This document shows positions 49,189 to 57,654 of a stretch of 64,000 bases of DNA, one piece after another. This DNA comes from a virus. Each line of letters starts with the position of its first letter. The stretch's first letter is position 1. The notes beneath the pieces are model-generated. The model searched no databases and had not been told where the DNA came from. It saw nothing but the letters and a program-made list of their open reading frames with translations. Location of the stretch: positions 1 through 64,000 of the IMG/VR virus record IMGVR_UViG_3300049448_000340. One strand, given 5' to 3'. The position numbers and the translations under genes were made by a program.

Positions 49189-49425
49189 ATGGACGACGAT
49201 CTGGCTTCAGAGTTCTTTAAGGTATCGGCTGCTTGGCATGGTCGTAGTGACGAGCGTATGACCACGAACCAAGCTATCACGCGCCTGAACCATGTTGCCT
49301 CGCAGGCGGAAAACCCAGGACTTGCTGGGAGGGCCCGCTTATTACTGGACCAGATCGTTTACGGAAGAAATCATCGACCAGCAAGGATTATGACCAATGG
49401 CCGCACCGATCCACGTCGTTACTAG
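49189..49425 (+). CDS. Hypothetical protein, 78 aa
   Basis: Unrecognised helical protein. The start is 3 bases after the previous stop, with GATAGAGG upstream. Overlaps the next gene by 29 bases. Confidence 0.65.
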   Translation: MDDDLASEFFKVSAAWHGRSDERMTTNQAITRLNHVASQAENPGLAGRARLLLDQIVYGRNHRPARIMTNGRTDPRRY

Positions 49426-49645
49426 CGAAGTTTGTGGGCGCTGCAAGTTCTCAAGAGCCAATCCGGCGCCTTCTCCCGGACTTGAACTGATCTGCAAACG
49501 GATGCCTCCACACGCCTCGGCTACCCTGATGGGTCGTCAGCCTGATGGTCAGCCTCTCTTCATGTACACTTCATACTACGCCTGTGTAGGCGAGCACGAG
49601 GAAGGCTGTGGTGAATGGAAGCCGAAGATCACCATCACCAACTGA
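49397..49645 (+). CDS. Zinc-binding protein, 82 aa
   Basis: CGRC near residue 13, ICKRMPPHASAT near 32, and C...C at the end (CVGEHEEGCGEW) suggest a Cys4 zinc site; CKRMPP-type segments are common in phage proteins. Last plus-strand gene: the tail module ends 12 bases further on, convergent. Confidence 0.7.
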   Translation: MAAPIHVVTSEVCGRCKFSRANPAPSPGLELICKRMPPHASATLMGRQPDGQPLFMYTSYYACVGEHEEGCGEWKPKITITN

Positions 49646-49657
49646 CCGTCGCCGATA

Positions 49658-50620
49658 TCAGGGGTGGGTGAAGGGCTGGAAGAATACGCTGGCTGGGCCC
49701 GAAGCGGGTAGGGCTGTCACAACGGCGTAGCCGTTCATCTTAGACACTCCCGAAGCTCCTTGGACAATGGCGTAGGAGTTTATCTTAGACACTCCCTCGC
49801 CTGTAGCTTCAACGATGCCATAAGAGTTGAGCTTGCTCACCCGGTCGTCAGCGTTCTCGACGATCCCGAAAGAATTGATCTTAGGGACGGCTGCAGGGGC
49901 TGCCTCAGCGTTGTCAGTTAAGATCGAGAACGTTGCGATCCCGGGCCAGTATGTCGCTCCCGACTTGAAGTAGCCCTGCGACTTACTGCCTGTTCCGACG
50001 TTGCCTCCGGAGTCACCAGCTATCAACGAGTCGTTAGTGGTTATCCTTGTGAAAGTAGGAGCCGTAGTGCTATTGGTGCTTGGTCCGGTAGCAGGGCTGA
50101 CCCGAGACCAGGCAAAGCTAAGTAGAGATGCCTGTGATGACACGACAGTAGTCGACAGATTCTCGTTGTCGGTAGCGGTGGTGATTTGGCTGATAGCATG
50201 ACTGTCGATAGTACCGGTCTGAGTGATCGCGTTGTGCGACGTTGCTACACCCATCGTGAAGCTAGTTGTTCCGGAGAGGGTGACCGCAATGGTATTCGAT
50301 CCTGACGCAGGATTGACCAGGTACCAGACCTCGAAGTCCTGGTTATTGCTCTCCTGCGCCGCTGTGATTCCATCCAGCTTAGTCAGGGCAACACCGTTGT
50401 AGGTGATGCCTGTGACCGTCCGAGAGGCCGAGTTGAACGTCGAAACAGCAACGGCGAGGAAGCGGTTCGACCCGGAGGTCGTGTGCGACCAGCTGAAGCT
50501 AGAGACGTTCGTCGACCAGCTTCCTCCGTTGCTCTTCGAGGCAGCATCGAAGGCTGCCTTAGCAGATAGAGGCCATAATAAGGCTACAAGTAGGACAGCG
50601 AGTAGTAGACGCTTGATCAT
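49658..50620 (-). CDS. Secreted beta-rich protein with four tandem repeats
   Basis: Signal peptide MIKRLLLAVLLVALLWPL then SAKA, with cleavage after AKA. Residues 22-240 are Ser/Thr/Asn-rich and probably a beta-sandwich. Residues 245-301 are four 15-16-residue repeats: PKINSFGIV, SKLNSYGIV, SKINSYAIV and SKMNGYAVV, each followed by an acidic turn. A signal peptide in a tail-module gene is unusual; it may act in the host envelope or cell surface. Starts overlapping the next gene by ATGA. Confidence 0.75.
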   Translation of the reverse strand: MIKRLLLAVLLVALLWPLSAKAAFDAASKSNGGSWSTNVSSFSWSHTTSGSNRFLAVAVSTFNSASRTVTGITYNGVALTKLDGITAAQESNNQDFEVWYLVNPASGSNTIAVTLSGTTSFTMGVATSHNAITQTGTIDSHAISQITTATDNENLSTTVVSSQASLLSFAWSRVSPATGPSTNSTTAPTFTRITTNDSLIAGDSGGNVGTGSKSQGYFKSGATYWPGIATFSILTDNAEAAPAAVPKINSFGIVENADDRVSKLNSYGIVEATGEGVSKINSYAIVQGASGVSKMNGYAVVTALPASGPASVFFQPFTHP

Positions 50621-51720
50621 GGGGTGCTCTTCACGCCGATGTTAAAGCCAGCTGCAGTAAGGTCCGAGACTGCCCAGGCGCCTCCACCGTTTGGATTGGT
50701 CGCCCAGACGTTGTAGTAGTTGGCAAAGCTGGTTGTGACTGTGACATCCGACGAGTTCGAGTCGACACTTCCGGTACGGAGGTTGTGCTCAATGTGTTGT
50801 GGTCCGCTAGCCCCTCGCTGCCCACGGAACGATGTTACGACTGCATTGACGGAGAAGCTGCCTGAGGGGAAGGTTGTATTTGCATTCCCGAACTTGACAC
50901 CGCACTGGTTCAACTGGTTGTTGGTCGCGCTGCTGATGAAGGTGCCGTCGTTAAAGGTGGTCGAGTTGACGATCGCGGTACAGGGGTTGGTCCCGGTCCA
51001 CGCTGTCGCATTACCTGCTGAAGCAGGCTCCATCGTGACCAGAGCCATTGCTCGAGTATCAGCATCCGCTGCGATCGTCTCTGAATAGGTGTCGGTGGTA
51101 TTCGTCATCGCGCCGTAGGCGATCTGGTTTAGCTGGGTGCGACTGTCAGTGGTGACGTCGCCACTGAAGGTACAGATCGAGGCACTGTTGACGTAGAGCG
51201 TCGCCTGTCCGGAGACCGCATAGTTGATGAATAGGTCTACCTGAGTGACACCGATCGTTGGTAGCGCACCGGAGGTGCAGGTAGCAAGGTCAGTAAACGT
51301 GCCACCAGTCGACCGCTTCGAGAGCTTGACCTGCCCTGCGGTACCGGTCCCACGTACCAAGATTGCAGGGTTCCCGTCTGAGGCATAGACGACTACCATC
51401 TGGCCGCCGGACACTGTAGCAGTACCGTCCACGTTCCCATACTGGAAGTGCAGCCAGAGAGTGCCAGTGTTGGTGAAAGTCGGAGAGATCCAGCGGTACG
51501 GATTTGGATCGGTGGAGCTCTGGCTGTTCAGAACGATCGGCGCACGGGAGTAAGCAGCTCTGAACCGGGTCGTAGTTGTGGTAACATTGCAATTAGTTGC
51601 GCAGGTACCTGCTCTCGTGAAGTCGGCGTCCTCATTGCCGGCGAACAGGATCGTGGCTTCAACTGGACTGTTGACGGCTAGCAGCAGTACCAGAAGCAGG
51701 AAGGATAAGAGGCGCCTCAT
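50617..51720 (-). CDS. Secreted beta-rich protein, 367 aa
   Basis: MRRLLSFLLLVLLLAVNSPVEA is a clear signal peptide. The mature chain is Thr/Ser/Asn-rich with several Cys, and resembles a concanavalin/lectin-like or carbohydrate-binding beta-sandwich. A longer frame begins upstream at 51843 but overlaps the neighbouring gene; the signal peptide fixes 51720. Function unknown. Confidence 0.75.
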   Translation of the reverse strand: MRRLLSFLLLVLLLAVNSPVEATILFAGNEDADFTRAGTCATNCNVTTTTTRFRAAYSRAPIVLNSQSSTDPNPYRWISPTFTNTGTLWLHFQYGNVDGTATVSGGQMVVVYASDGNPAILVRGTGTAGQVKLSKRSTGGTFTDLATCTSGALPTIGVTQVDLFINYAVSGQATLYVNSASICTFSGDVTTDSRTQLNQIAYGAMTNTTDTYSETIAADADTRAMALVTMEPASAGNATAWTGTNPCTAIVNSTTFNDGTFISSATNNQLNQCGVKFGNANTTFPSGSFSVNAVVTSFRGQRGASGPQHIEHNLRTGSVDSNSSDVTVTTSFANYYNVWATNPNGGGAWAVSDLTAAGFNIGVKSTP

Positions 51721-51721
51721 G

Positions 51722-52273
51722 TTATGCTCCATCACCAGTAACGGTAAATGTTGAAGTAGAGAAGACAGACACACCCAAGTATGAATTCTGTCCGAAGGTC
51801 TTGGTAAACGAATGTGGGTTTGCAGCAAACGTTGCGCCACCACCTGCAGACACTGTTACTTGACCTCCTGCGGTAGTTTGCAACAGGGCGATGTTGCATC
51901 CTACAACAAGGGACGAAGGAACGGTCACTGCGACTGGCGACGAATTGGTGAACTTAACTGTTGTGCCACAGTCTGCAGCAGCCAGGGTATAAGTAGTACC
52001 CGACTGGGTCGTGACTGTCCCTATGACAGTCCCGAAAGTATTCGTGCCGGACCAGGTATTGTTGCCCGACGAAGAGGGAGCTGCCGTACAGGTGAAGATC
52101 CCAGTGCCTGCCAGTGCTGAGGCAAAGCTCCCAGCGGAACAAGTGAATACCAGTACCGGACTTACCTTCTGGACTGTCTGGGCTAACAGAGCCCCGACAA
52201 GGCCTACCGACAGCAGGCCGGCAATTACGATGGCACGAAGCCGAAGCTTGGGCTTTCCCGTTCCCGTTCTCAT
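51722..52273 (-). CDS. Membrane-anchored or exported beta-rich protein, 183 aa
   Basis: Basic N-terminus (MRTGTGKPKLRLR) then a hydrophobic helix (AIVIAGLLSVGLVGALLAQ), a signal-anchor or signal peptide. The rest is Thr/Gly/Ser-rich; the segment KFTNSSPVAVTVPSS resembles part of the protein at 52270. The ATG at 52273 overlaps the upstream stop (ATGA). Confidence 0.7.
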   Translation of the reverse strand: MRTGTGKPKLRLRAIVIAGLLSVGLVGALLAQTVQKVSPVLVFTCSAGSFASALAGTGIFTCTAAPSSSGNNTWSGTNTFGTVIGTVTTQSGTTYTLAAADCGTTVKFTNSSPVAVTVPSSLVVGCNIALLQTTAGGQVTVSAGGGATFAANPHSFTKTFGQNSYLGVSVFSTSTFTVTGDGA

Positions 52274-53061
52274 GTCAGAGTCCATCCGCCTTGGGATTGC
52301 GTTACGACCCACGTGCCGGCTGCGTGGCATTCAAGCATTATGAACCACCCCTTGGTGTTCCCCTCGATAGTACCTCCTGGAGCACTATCCGAACCAGACC
52401 AGGTTATTACGTCTGTGCCGTTGGCGGCGAAGCGTAGAATCTGGTTCACGATGACAGAGAGGCCGTAGTTGAGTCCGATCACTGCAGCAGGAAGCGATCC
52501 GATGACTGTCCCTCCGGCTCCTACGTTTGTGTAGCGGGTTCCGCTCTCTCCGGCCGAAACAGAGAAGTTAGCTGTCTTAGCGACTACCGGGACAGTAGTG
52601 GCTGTGCTTCCCGCAGCTCCTCTGATAGCGAAGTAGTTGACACCATCCGAGTGGATGGTCGCCCCTTGGTTCTGTTGTAGAATTAGGGTGGCTGCCCCAT
52701 TGATAGTCGAGGGGCCTGCTGCCGTAATTGTGGCTGCTCCCACTCCGATGTTGATCACCCACAGCTTCGAATCCGGCGGCATGAAGATACCGCTGGAAGA
52801 GTTAGCTGCAGCCAGAGCTACTGCGACCGGGGACGCATTGTTGAAGACAACGATCTTGCCAGCGTCCGTGTACAGGACGGTGTAGGAGGTGCCTGCCGTC
52901 GTGATGACAGGGGTGCCATCAACCTGATGGCCTCCAAGCAGAGTTCCATCACCGACGAACAAGCGGTCGAGGTCTTGATCAACGAGGAGCTCGCCGTCAT
53001 TGGGCACGAGGGCCAGACGAGCAGCAGAACCTCCACGCCTAAAGTCAATTTTGCCTGGCAT
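52270..53061 (-). CDS. Tail fibre-type protein with Mtd-like N-terminus
   Basis: The opening FRRGGSAARLALVP-NDGELLVDQ-LFVGDGTLLGGH follows the N-terminal repeat found in major tropism determinants and other phage fibres. A repetitive Ala/Gly/Thr beta region follows. It probably forms a trimer at the tail tip and helps to recognise the host. Its start overlaps the tail-tip gene's stop by one base. Confidence 0.7.
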   Translation of the reverse strand: MPGKIDFRRGGSAARLALVPNDGELLVDQDLDRLFVGDGTLLGGHQVDGTPVITTAGTSYTVLYTDAGKIVVFNNASPVAVALAAANSSSGIFMPPDSKLWVINIGVGAATITAAGPSTINGAATLILQQNQGATIHSDGVNYFAIRGAAGSTATTVPVVAKTANFSVSAGESGTRYTNVGAGGTVIGSLPAAVIGLNYGLSVIVNQILRFAANGTDVITWSGSDSAPGGTIEGNTKGWFIMLECHAAGTWVVTQSQGGWTLT

Positions 53062-55310
53062 CAGAAGGTCCCCAAATCAATCTCGACGTCGGTAGGTGAG
53101 CAGTCGCCGAAGCCTCCCAGATTCAGATCCCACTCAGCATCTGCTGCGTTGAGATCTACCTCCTGACCAGCTTGCAAAGCCAGAACGATAGGATTGCTGC
53201 TCTGTGTTGATCCGATCCCCAGAGGAGTATACGGATAGACTGTGACCGACGATAGATCCTCGAGCCCTTGTCCGTACAGATTGAATGACTGGTACTTCGA
53301 GTACAGAAGAGACCCGATGAAGTCTGGCGGGAGGGAGTCTTCGAAGACTGCGTCGTCGATGCGGAGGAACTGACTGTCTGTGGGATGAGCACAAGGAGTA
53401 GTACCGAACATCCCTCTATATAAACCTGTGAGATCGTAGGCGTTCTGACCTGTTAAGGTAGCAGTGGTATAACCGATGAACTCAACGTCGCCGTCTGGGT
53501 CTTTGACAGCGCACACACTTAGACCTGAAGCAGCCTGTGCATCCGTCACAGACTCCAGATTGCCGTTGCTCATTATTAACGATACCGACAGGGTGTTTGT
53601 ATTGTCGGGGTTAGAGCCAGTATAGTCCGGGAGAGAGGCAGTAGTCACCCCCTGACGAGATGGACCTCCCTTGGTGCCGAACTGGATGTAGGTCGCATCA
53701 TCGTCTGAGACGTAGACGTTCGCTCCTCCCCAATTGGGATCCGAAACACCTGCTGTACCTCCTGAGATGCCGACCATGATGGTCGGTAAGGACTTGCCTC
53801 GGAAGGTGAGAAGCTCCGGAGTTGGCTCCAAGATGATCGGCGGATTGACGGGACCGGGGGCCACTCCTGTATCGAATAGTGTCGGAGGCACGCTTTGCTG
53901 CTGTGGGTACAGGATCGTGGAGGTGGCTCCTATCGGGAACTCCTCGCAGACAAAGGTCAGTACCCCCTTCTCATCCTCTTCGATGGTCTGGACGCGCACA
54001 GGGAACTTGTTCAGTCCCAGAGTCGCATCCGTGAGCGAGACTGCATCCATGGGCTCTAAGACGCAGTACTGCCATCCGAGCTTGAAGGTGAATGTCCTAC
54101 GGATGGCAATGTTACGCTTGAGCTGGATGTGCGCGCTGACAGAGGCATAGTTGATATGGGTGAATTCATCAGCGAGGCCCATACGATCGACACGAGGACC
54201 GTATGTCTCAACCTGATTCTCGTCTTTCGCCTCAGCAACCGAATCGTTATAGAGGAGGTACCGGTCTCGGAAGTCGATCCTGATGACATTCTTGACATCT
54301 ACAGGGTCAACTCGGCTTACGGTAACCGGGTCTTCTCCTTCGTCGGCCTGGATGAAGTCCAAGTCGGTAAGGTCGAAGAGTATGGGATTCTTAGGACTGT
54401 AGTACTTCAGGGCCCTATCAGCATGAGCTGCGTCATAGCCAGGATTGGTCCCGTCGTACTTGTCCCAGTACGGGATGAACTTAAGTATCGTCCCTGTCCA
54501 CACAGGAGCAATCAACATGTTCTTGCACCAGCGGTCCAAGATGCTGGAGGCAGGTTCTACGTTGTTCAGGACGACAGACATCCCGAAGCCAACAGCCTGA
54601 CAGTAGGTGGAGACTGCATTGTCTCCGATAGCAGGGTTGGTAGCATCTGCAGACGAGAACAGACTTGTGGAATCCACGAAGGATGTTGGTACGGGAACGC
54701 CATACCGAGTATTGGTCAACAGATCATAGATGCACTCTGCTGGATCGGCATCCATCAACACTTGAGTGCTATCTGGCGCAGTGTACAGGTTAAGTGGGCA
54801 GGTACCAGCAAAGATACCTTTCGGAACGAAATTGAGTTGGGGGATTGTAGCTGAGGAATCCAACGGCCAATGATAGAAACCTATAAAGGCTGTGAAGGTG
54901 TAGTTGTAGACGTCGTCCGGATGATCCAGTAGAGGAGGCCATACTGCCTGGTCTTGCGTCCCGAAGAACAGCTCGAAGACCTTGCCGTCAGGGGCAGTGC
55001 TAGGGGTGTAGGTGGCTTGGTCGTCGAAGACGATATACAGGTCCGAGATGTCTCCTTCACCTAGGGCCCCCATGAATGAGGCAAAGTACTTGAACCCAGT
55101 TGTCTCGTTCTTGCCTCCCGACAGGAGTCCTTTGCCTCCACCTGACTTAATAGCCTGCGACTGAAAATCGTTCGCATAGATGACATTCATGGTCACTCGG
55201 GGAGTGCCATAAATGATCGGGATGGGTAGGATGTTGACAGCCGTCTGGATCTGGAGACCCGTGAACTCCGGGATCGCCTTCTTCTTGGACGGCGCGAACA
55301 AGAACCCCAT
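53061..55310 (-). CDS. Tail tip protein (Phage-tail_3 type), 749 aa
   Basis: Begins MGFLFAPSKKK and continues with PIPIIYGTPRV, as in J-like tail tip proteins. The centre (residues 190-420: PAECIYDLLTNTRYG, ILDRWCKNMLIAPVW, IRIDFRDRYLLYN) is the Phage-tail_3/gp15-type region. It would close the tail tube and bind the hub and fibres. The start overlaps the peptidase stop by one base. Confidence 0.85.
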   Translation of the reverse strand: MGFLFAPSKKKAIPEFTGLQIQTAVNILPIPIIYGTPRVTMNVIYANDFQSQAIKSGGGKGLLSGGKNETTGFKYFASFMGALGEGDISDLYIVFDDQATYTPSTAPDGKVFELFFGTQDQAVWPPLLDHPDDVYNYTFTAFIGFYHWPLDSSATIPQLNFVPKGIFAGTCPLNLYTAPDSTQVLMDADPAECIYDLLTNTRYGVPVPTSFVDSTSLFSSADATNPAIGDNAVSTYCQAVGFGMSVVLNNVEPASSILDRWCKNMLIAPVWTGTILKFIPYWDKYDGTNPGYDAAHADRALKYYSPKNPILFDLTDLDFIQADEGEDPVTVSRVDPVDVKNVIRIDFRDRYLLYNDSVAEAKDENQVETYGPRVDRMGLADEFTHINYASVSAHIQLKRNIAIRRTFTFKLGWQYCVLEPMDAVSLTDATLGLNKFPVRVQTIEEDEKGVLTFVCEEFPIGATSTILYPQQQSVPPTLFDTGVAPGPVNPPIILEPTPELLTFRGKSLPTIMVGISGGTAGVSDPNWGGANVYVSDDDATYIQFGTKGGPSRQGVTTASLPDYTGSNPDNTNTLSVSLIMSNGNLESVTDAQAASGLSVCAVKDPDGDVEFIGYTTATLTGQNAYDLTGLYRGMFGTTPCAHPTDSQFLRIDDAVFEDSLPPDFIGSLLYSKYQSFNLYGQGLEDLSSVTVYPYTPLGIGSTQSSNPIVLALQAGQEVDLNAADAEWDLNLGGFGDCSPTDVEIDLGTF

Positions 55311-55852
55311 TAGACTGGTTCCTCCGCATCTGTCTGGAACTCTGGCAGGACGTAGCCCTTGCCTTCAGGACACCAGTACGAGAAGAACCTCGGACGACGT
55401 TTTGCAAGGTTGTAGTTGGACACGAAGCTGTCTGAGCGGCATTTCCCAGGAGGGTTCGCATGGATGAGGTTAGGCCATTCGGTAACTATGCCTCCGTGTG
55501 CCCAGCAGTGACCGAACTTGAACAGGACGACATCTCCAGGCTTGGGAGGCCCTTCAACTTCTCCTGCCCAAGTGAGAACAGCTTCAAGATAGAGCTCAGT
55601 ACGTTGGTGGATCGCCCACTGAGCAGGATAGGGTCTAGGATCGAACCAGGGAATCAGCCCTACCCGGCTGAAGATCTCGATGAGGATCATGGCACAATCG
55701 ACGCCTACATCCTTGATCGATCCGTTCGAGACATAGGGAGTCCCGACCCAAGTGAAGGCCTCAGCCACGAGGAGTTTCCTCGCCTCTTCCTCGGTTGGTG
55801 TCGGAGTCGGGGTTAGCCCGGGAGGATTTGTGTCGACTGTCTGATCGGACAT
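55310..55852 (-). CDS. NlpC/P60-type cell-wall peptidase
   Basis: Catalytic Cys53 in VGVDCAMILIEIF, His near residue 117 in CWAHGGIVTEW and a third His in LIHANPPG. Preceded by WVGTPYVSNG, typical of the tail-associated NlpC/P60 proteins between DUF2163 and tail tip genes. It would cut peptidoglycan peptides on DNA entry. The Pro/Thr-rich N-terminal 20 residues are extra. Confidence 0.85.
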   Translation of the reverse strand: MSDQTVDTNPPGLTPTPTPTEEEARKLLVAEAFTWVGTPYVSNGSIKDVGVDCAMILIEIFSRVGLIPWFDPRPYPAQWAIHQRTELYLEAVLTWAGEVEGPPKPGDVVLFKFGHCWAHGGIVTEWPNLIHANPPGKCRSDSFVSNYNLAKRRPRFFSYWCPEGKGYVLPEFQTDAEEPV

Positions 55853-56067
55853 TCAGCTAACATGCACTGATGTTTGGGGGTACCATTGACGAGGGGAGCG
55901 GAACAGCGGCTGCATCTATCCGTAAATGATTTCACTACCTCTTCGTGGAGGGAATCGATCGTACCAGGAGGCAGTCTCTTCAGGAACGCCTTGAAGAGTG
56001 CCAAAGCTCTTTCGCCCCTCTCCAGAGGAGGCAAGTCTGGCGACAAGAACTTATCTAGATCGACCAT
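55813..56067 (-). CDS. Small zinc-binding tail-module protein, 84 aa
   Basis: Helical N-terminus then CSRCSAPL and CMLAECP near residues 52-74, a Cys4 zinc site. Overlaps the peptidase gene by 40 bases. Unrecognised; placed between DUF2163 and NlpC/P60 genes. Confidence 0.65.
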   Translation of the reverse strand: MVDLDKFLSPDLPPLERGERALALFKAFLKRLPPGTIDSLHEEVVKSFTDRCSRCSAPLVNGTPKHQCMLAECPIRQSTQILPG

Positions 56068-56074
56068 CGGGGTG

Positions 56075-56980
56075 CTATGCAGCCACGACCACGGGAGGTA
56101 CCTTCGGGAATCCTCGGAAGCTGACTAACCTGTTGAACTTGAGCTCGCATGCTCCCCCACGACCCATCTTGGTGCAGCCCGCACTGGCCTCAAAAGTATC
56201 TCCAGGGTTCGGCAGTTGAGCTAGAGGGTAGGCCAGACCGAATGTAGTTCCGTCGTTACTTTCGATGGCTACCTGTACATTGATGAGTGGCCCAGATGTG
56301 AACTTCAAACGGCCTAGCGCGTAGTAGGGGACCCCATCGGCTCCAGTGACGGGAGAGATAGCCGTCGTTGGATTGATGTCTTGGGGAGAGGCCACGCCTA
56401 CGGTGTAGGTCGAGGTGAAGTCTGCCCTGACCGCTCCGCATCCCGGCTCGTACAGAGTCCAGAGACAGCCCTGCTGGTAAGTGTTGCGAGGCATGTCTAT
56501 GTCGAGCAGAGACATGGGCGACTTGACCTTCATCTCGCAGAAGGTCCGACCCATACGGTCGATAGTTGAGACGAAGCCCAAGAACAGAGGTATGATTGCT
56601 ACAGGCTGCTCGAGGTAGTCTCGATAGGCTACTTGCTGGCCCGCTGCCCAGAAGACTCGATCCCGTTGGATGGTTGCACCGTCCAGGAGGCCTGATTGAA
56701 CTGCAGTGAAGAACTCTGCACCGGCTAGCTGCTCTCCAGGGAAGGCTGAGATCTTCACGGTCAGTTCATCGACCTTGAAGCCTACTCCGAGATTGTACTG
56801 GAGGCCTTCGATACGTAGGGCATTAGCCTTGTAGGTGTGGCTATTGAGGTTGAGATCCAGATCGATGCTCGTGAAGTAGTCTGCCGCTCCATCGTTGAGG
56901 GTGAACGTGTAGAGTTCAGCTATCGCGAACCTGTGCTGGGTCAGGATCAGCTGGATCATCTCGGGAGGAACGTCTTTCAC
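56075..56980 (-). CDS. DUF2163 tail hub protein
   Basis: Matches the DUF2163 / gp13-type protein of gene transfer agents and related tails: IAELYTFTL and YFTSIDLDL strands, ALRIEGLQYNLG, and a zinc or disulfide-type CLWTLYEPGCGAV motif near residue 185. It forms part of the distal tail hub. Confidence 0.8.
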   Translation of the reverse strand: MKDVPPEMIQLILTQHRFAIAELYTFTLNDGAADYFTSIDLDLNLNSHTYKANALRIEGLQYNLGVGFKVDELTVKISAFPGEQLAGAEFFTAVQSGLLDGATIQRDRVFWAAGQQVAYRDYLEQPVAIIPLFLGFVSTIDRMGRTFCEMKVKSPMSLLDIDMPRNTYQQGCLWTLYEPGCGAVRADFTSTYTVGVASPQDINPTTAISPVTGADGVPYYALGRLKFTSGPLINVQVAIESNDGTTFGLAYPLAQLPNPGDTFEASAGCTKMGRGGACELKFNRLVSFRGFPKVPPVVVAA

Positions 56981-56994
56981 CCTTCCTGCTCCCC

Positions 56995-57654
56995 TTACCG
57001 TTTGTCGCTACGGAATTTGCAGGACTGCAGAGTCCACATGTGGTGCATGAACTGTTCGAAGTCTTGAATGTCCTCGATGAACCTGCAGTAGTAATAGTAC
57101 GAGTAGTCCATGGTGATGACTACGCCATCAGACACCGGAGTTGTGAATACTACGTTGATCAAGTCGGAGTCGATGTCCCAGTTTGCAGGGTCGTCCAATA
57201 CGCCATCGAGGTACACGTTCATAGGCTGTAGGAGGTTAGCTCCTCCGACAGGCTCAATGAACCAGGTGCTCCAAGTCCTCATCAAACGGAACGTTGTACG
57301 AGTGCCATCGCCTGTCGCGATGTGCTGATTCAGTCGGCGGTTGTCTTTCGGGTTGTTGTAGAAGAACCTTCCATACTGGCCTCGGCAGGCTACGAACAAG
57401 CCCGAGATCTCTTGGAGCTCCTTCATGCCTGCGACAAAGTGACCGGTATCCTTATCGACGTTCTGTGTCTCGTCCGCCAAGAGCTCGAACGTAATCTCGA
57501 ACTCCCAAAGCGGATAGGCTTGCCTAGCAGAAATCTGCTCGACGCCTTTAACTGTAGTCTGTACTATCGAGGCATAGGTTGGCTTAACGTGAACAGAGAA
57601 GCCTGGCCTCAAGGTAGGAAAAACCGGAGTCGGTGTGGGATAAGTGAACGCCAT
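56995..57654 (-). CDS. DUF2460 distal tail protein (second copy)
   Basis: 219 residues with the DUF2460 pattern: YPLWEFEITFELL, CRGQYGRFFYNNP, the segment SDGVVITMDYSYYYYCRFIED. Similar throughout to the N-terminal half of the next gene. The start codon ATG at 57654 overlaps the previous stop (TAATG); a GTG three codons earlier is less likely. Confidence 0.85.
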   Translation of the reverse strand: MAFTYPTPTPVFPTLRPGFSVHVKPTYASIVQTTVKGVEQISARQAYPLWEFEITFELLADETQNVDKDTGHFVAGMKELQEISGLFVACRGQYGRFFYNNPKDNRRLNQHIATGDGTRTTFRLMRTWSTWFIEPVGGANLLQPMNVYLDGVLDDPANWDIDSDLINVVFTTPVSDGVVITMDYSYYYYCRFIEDIQDFEQFMHHMWTLQSCKFRSDKR

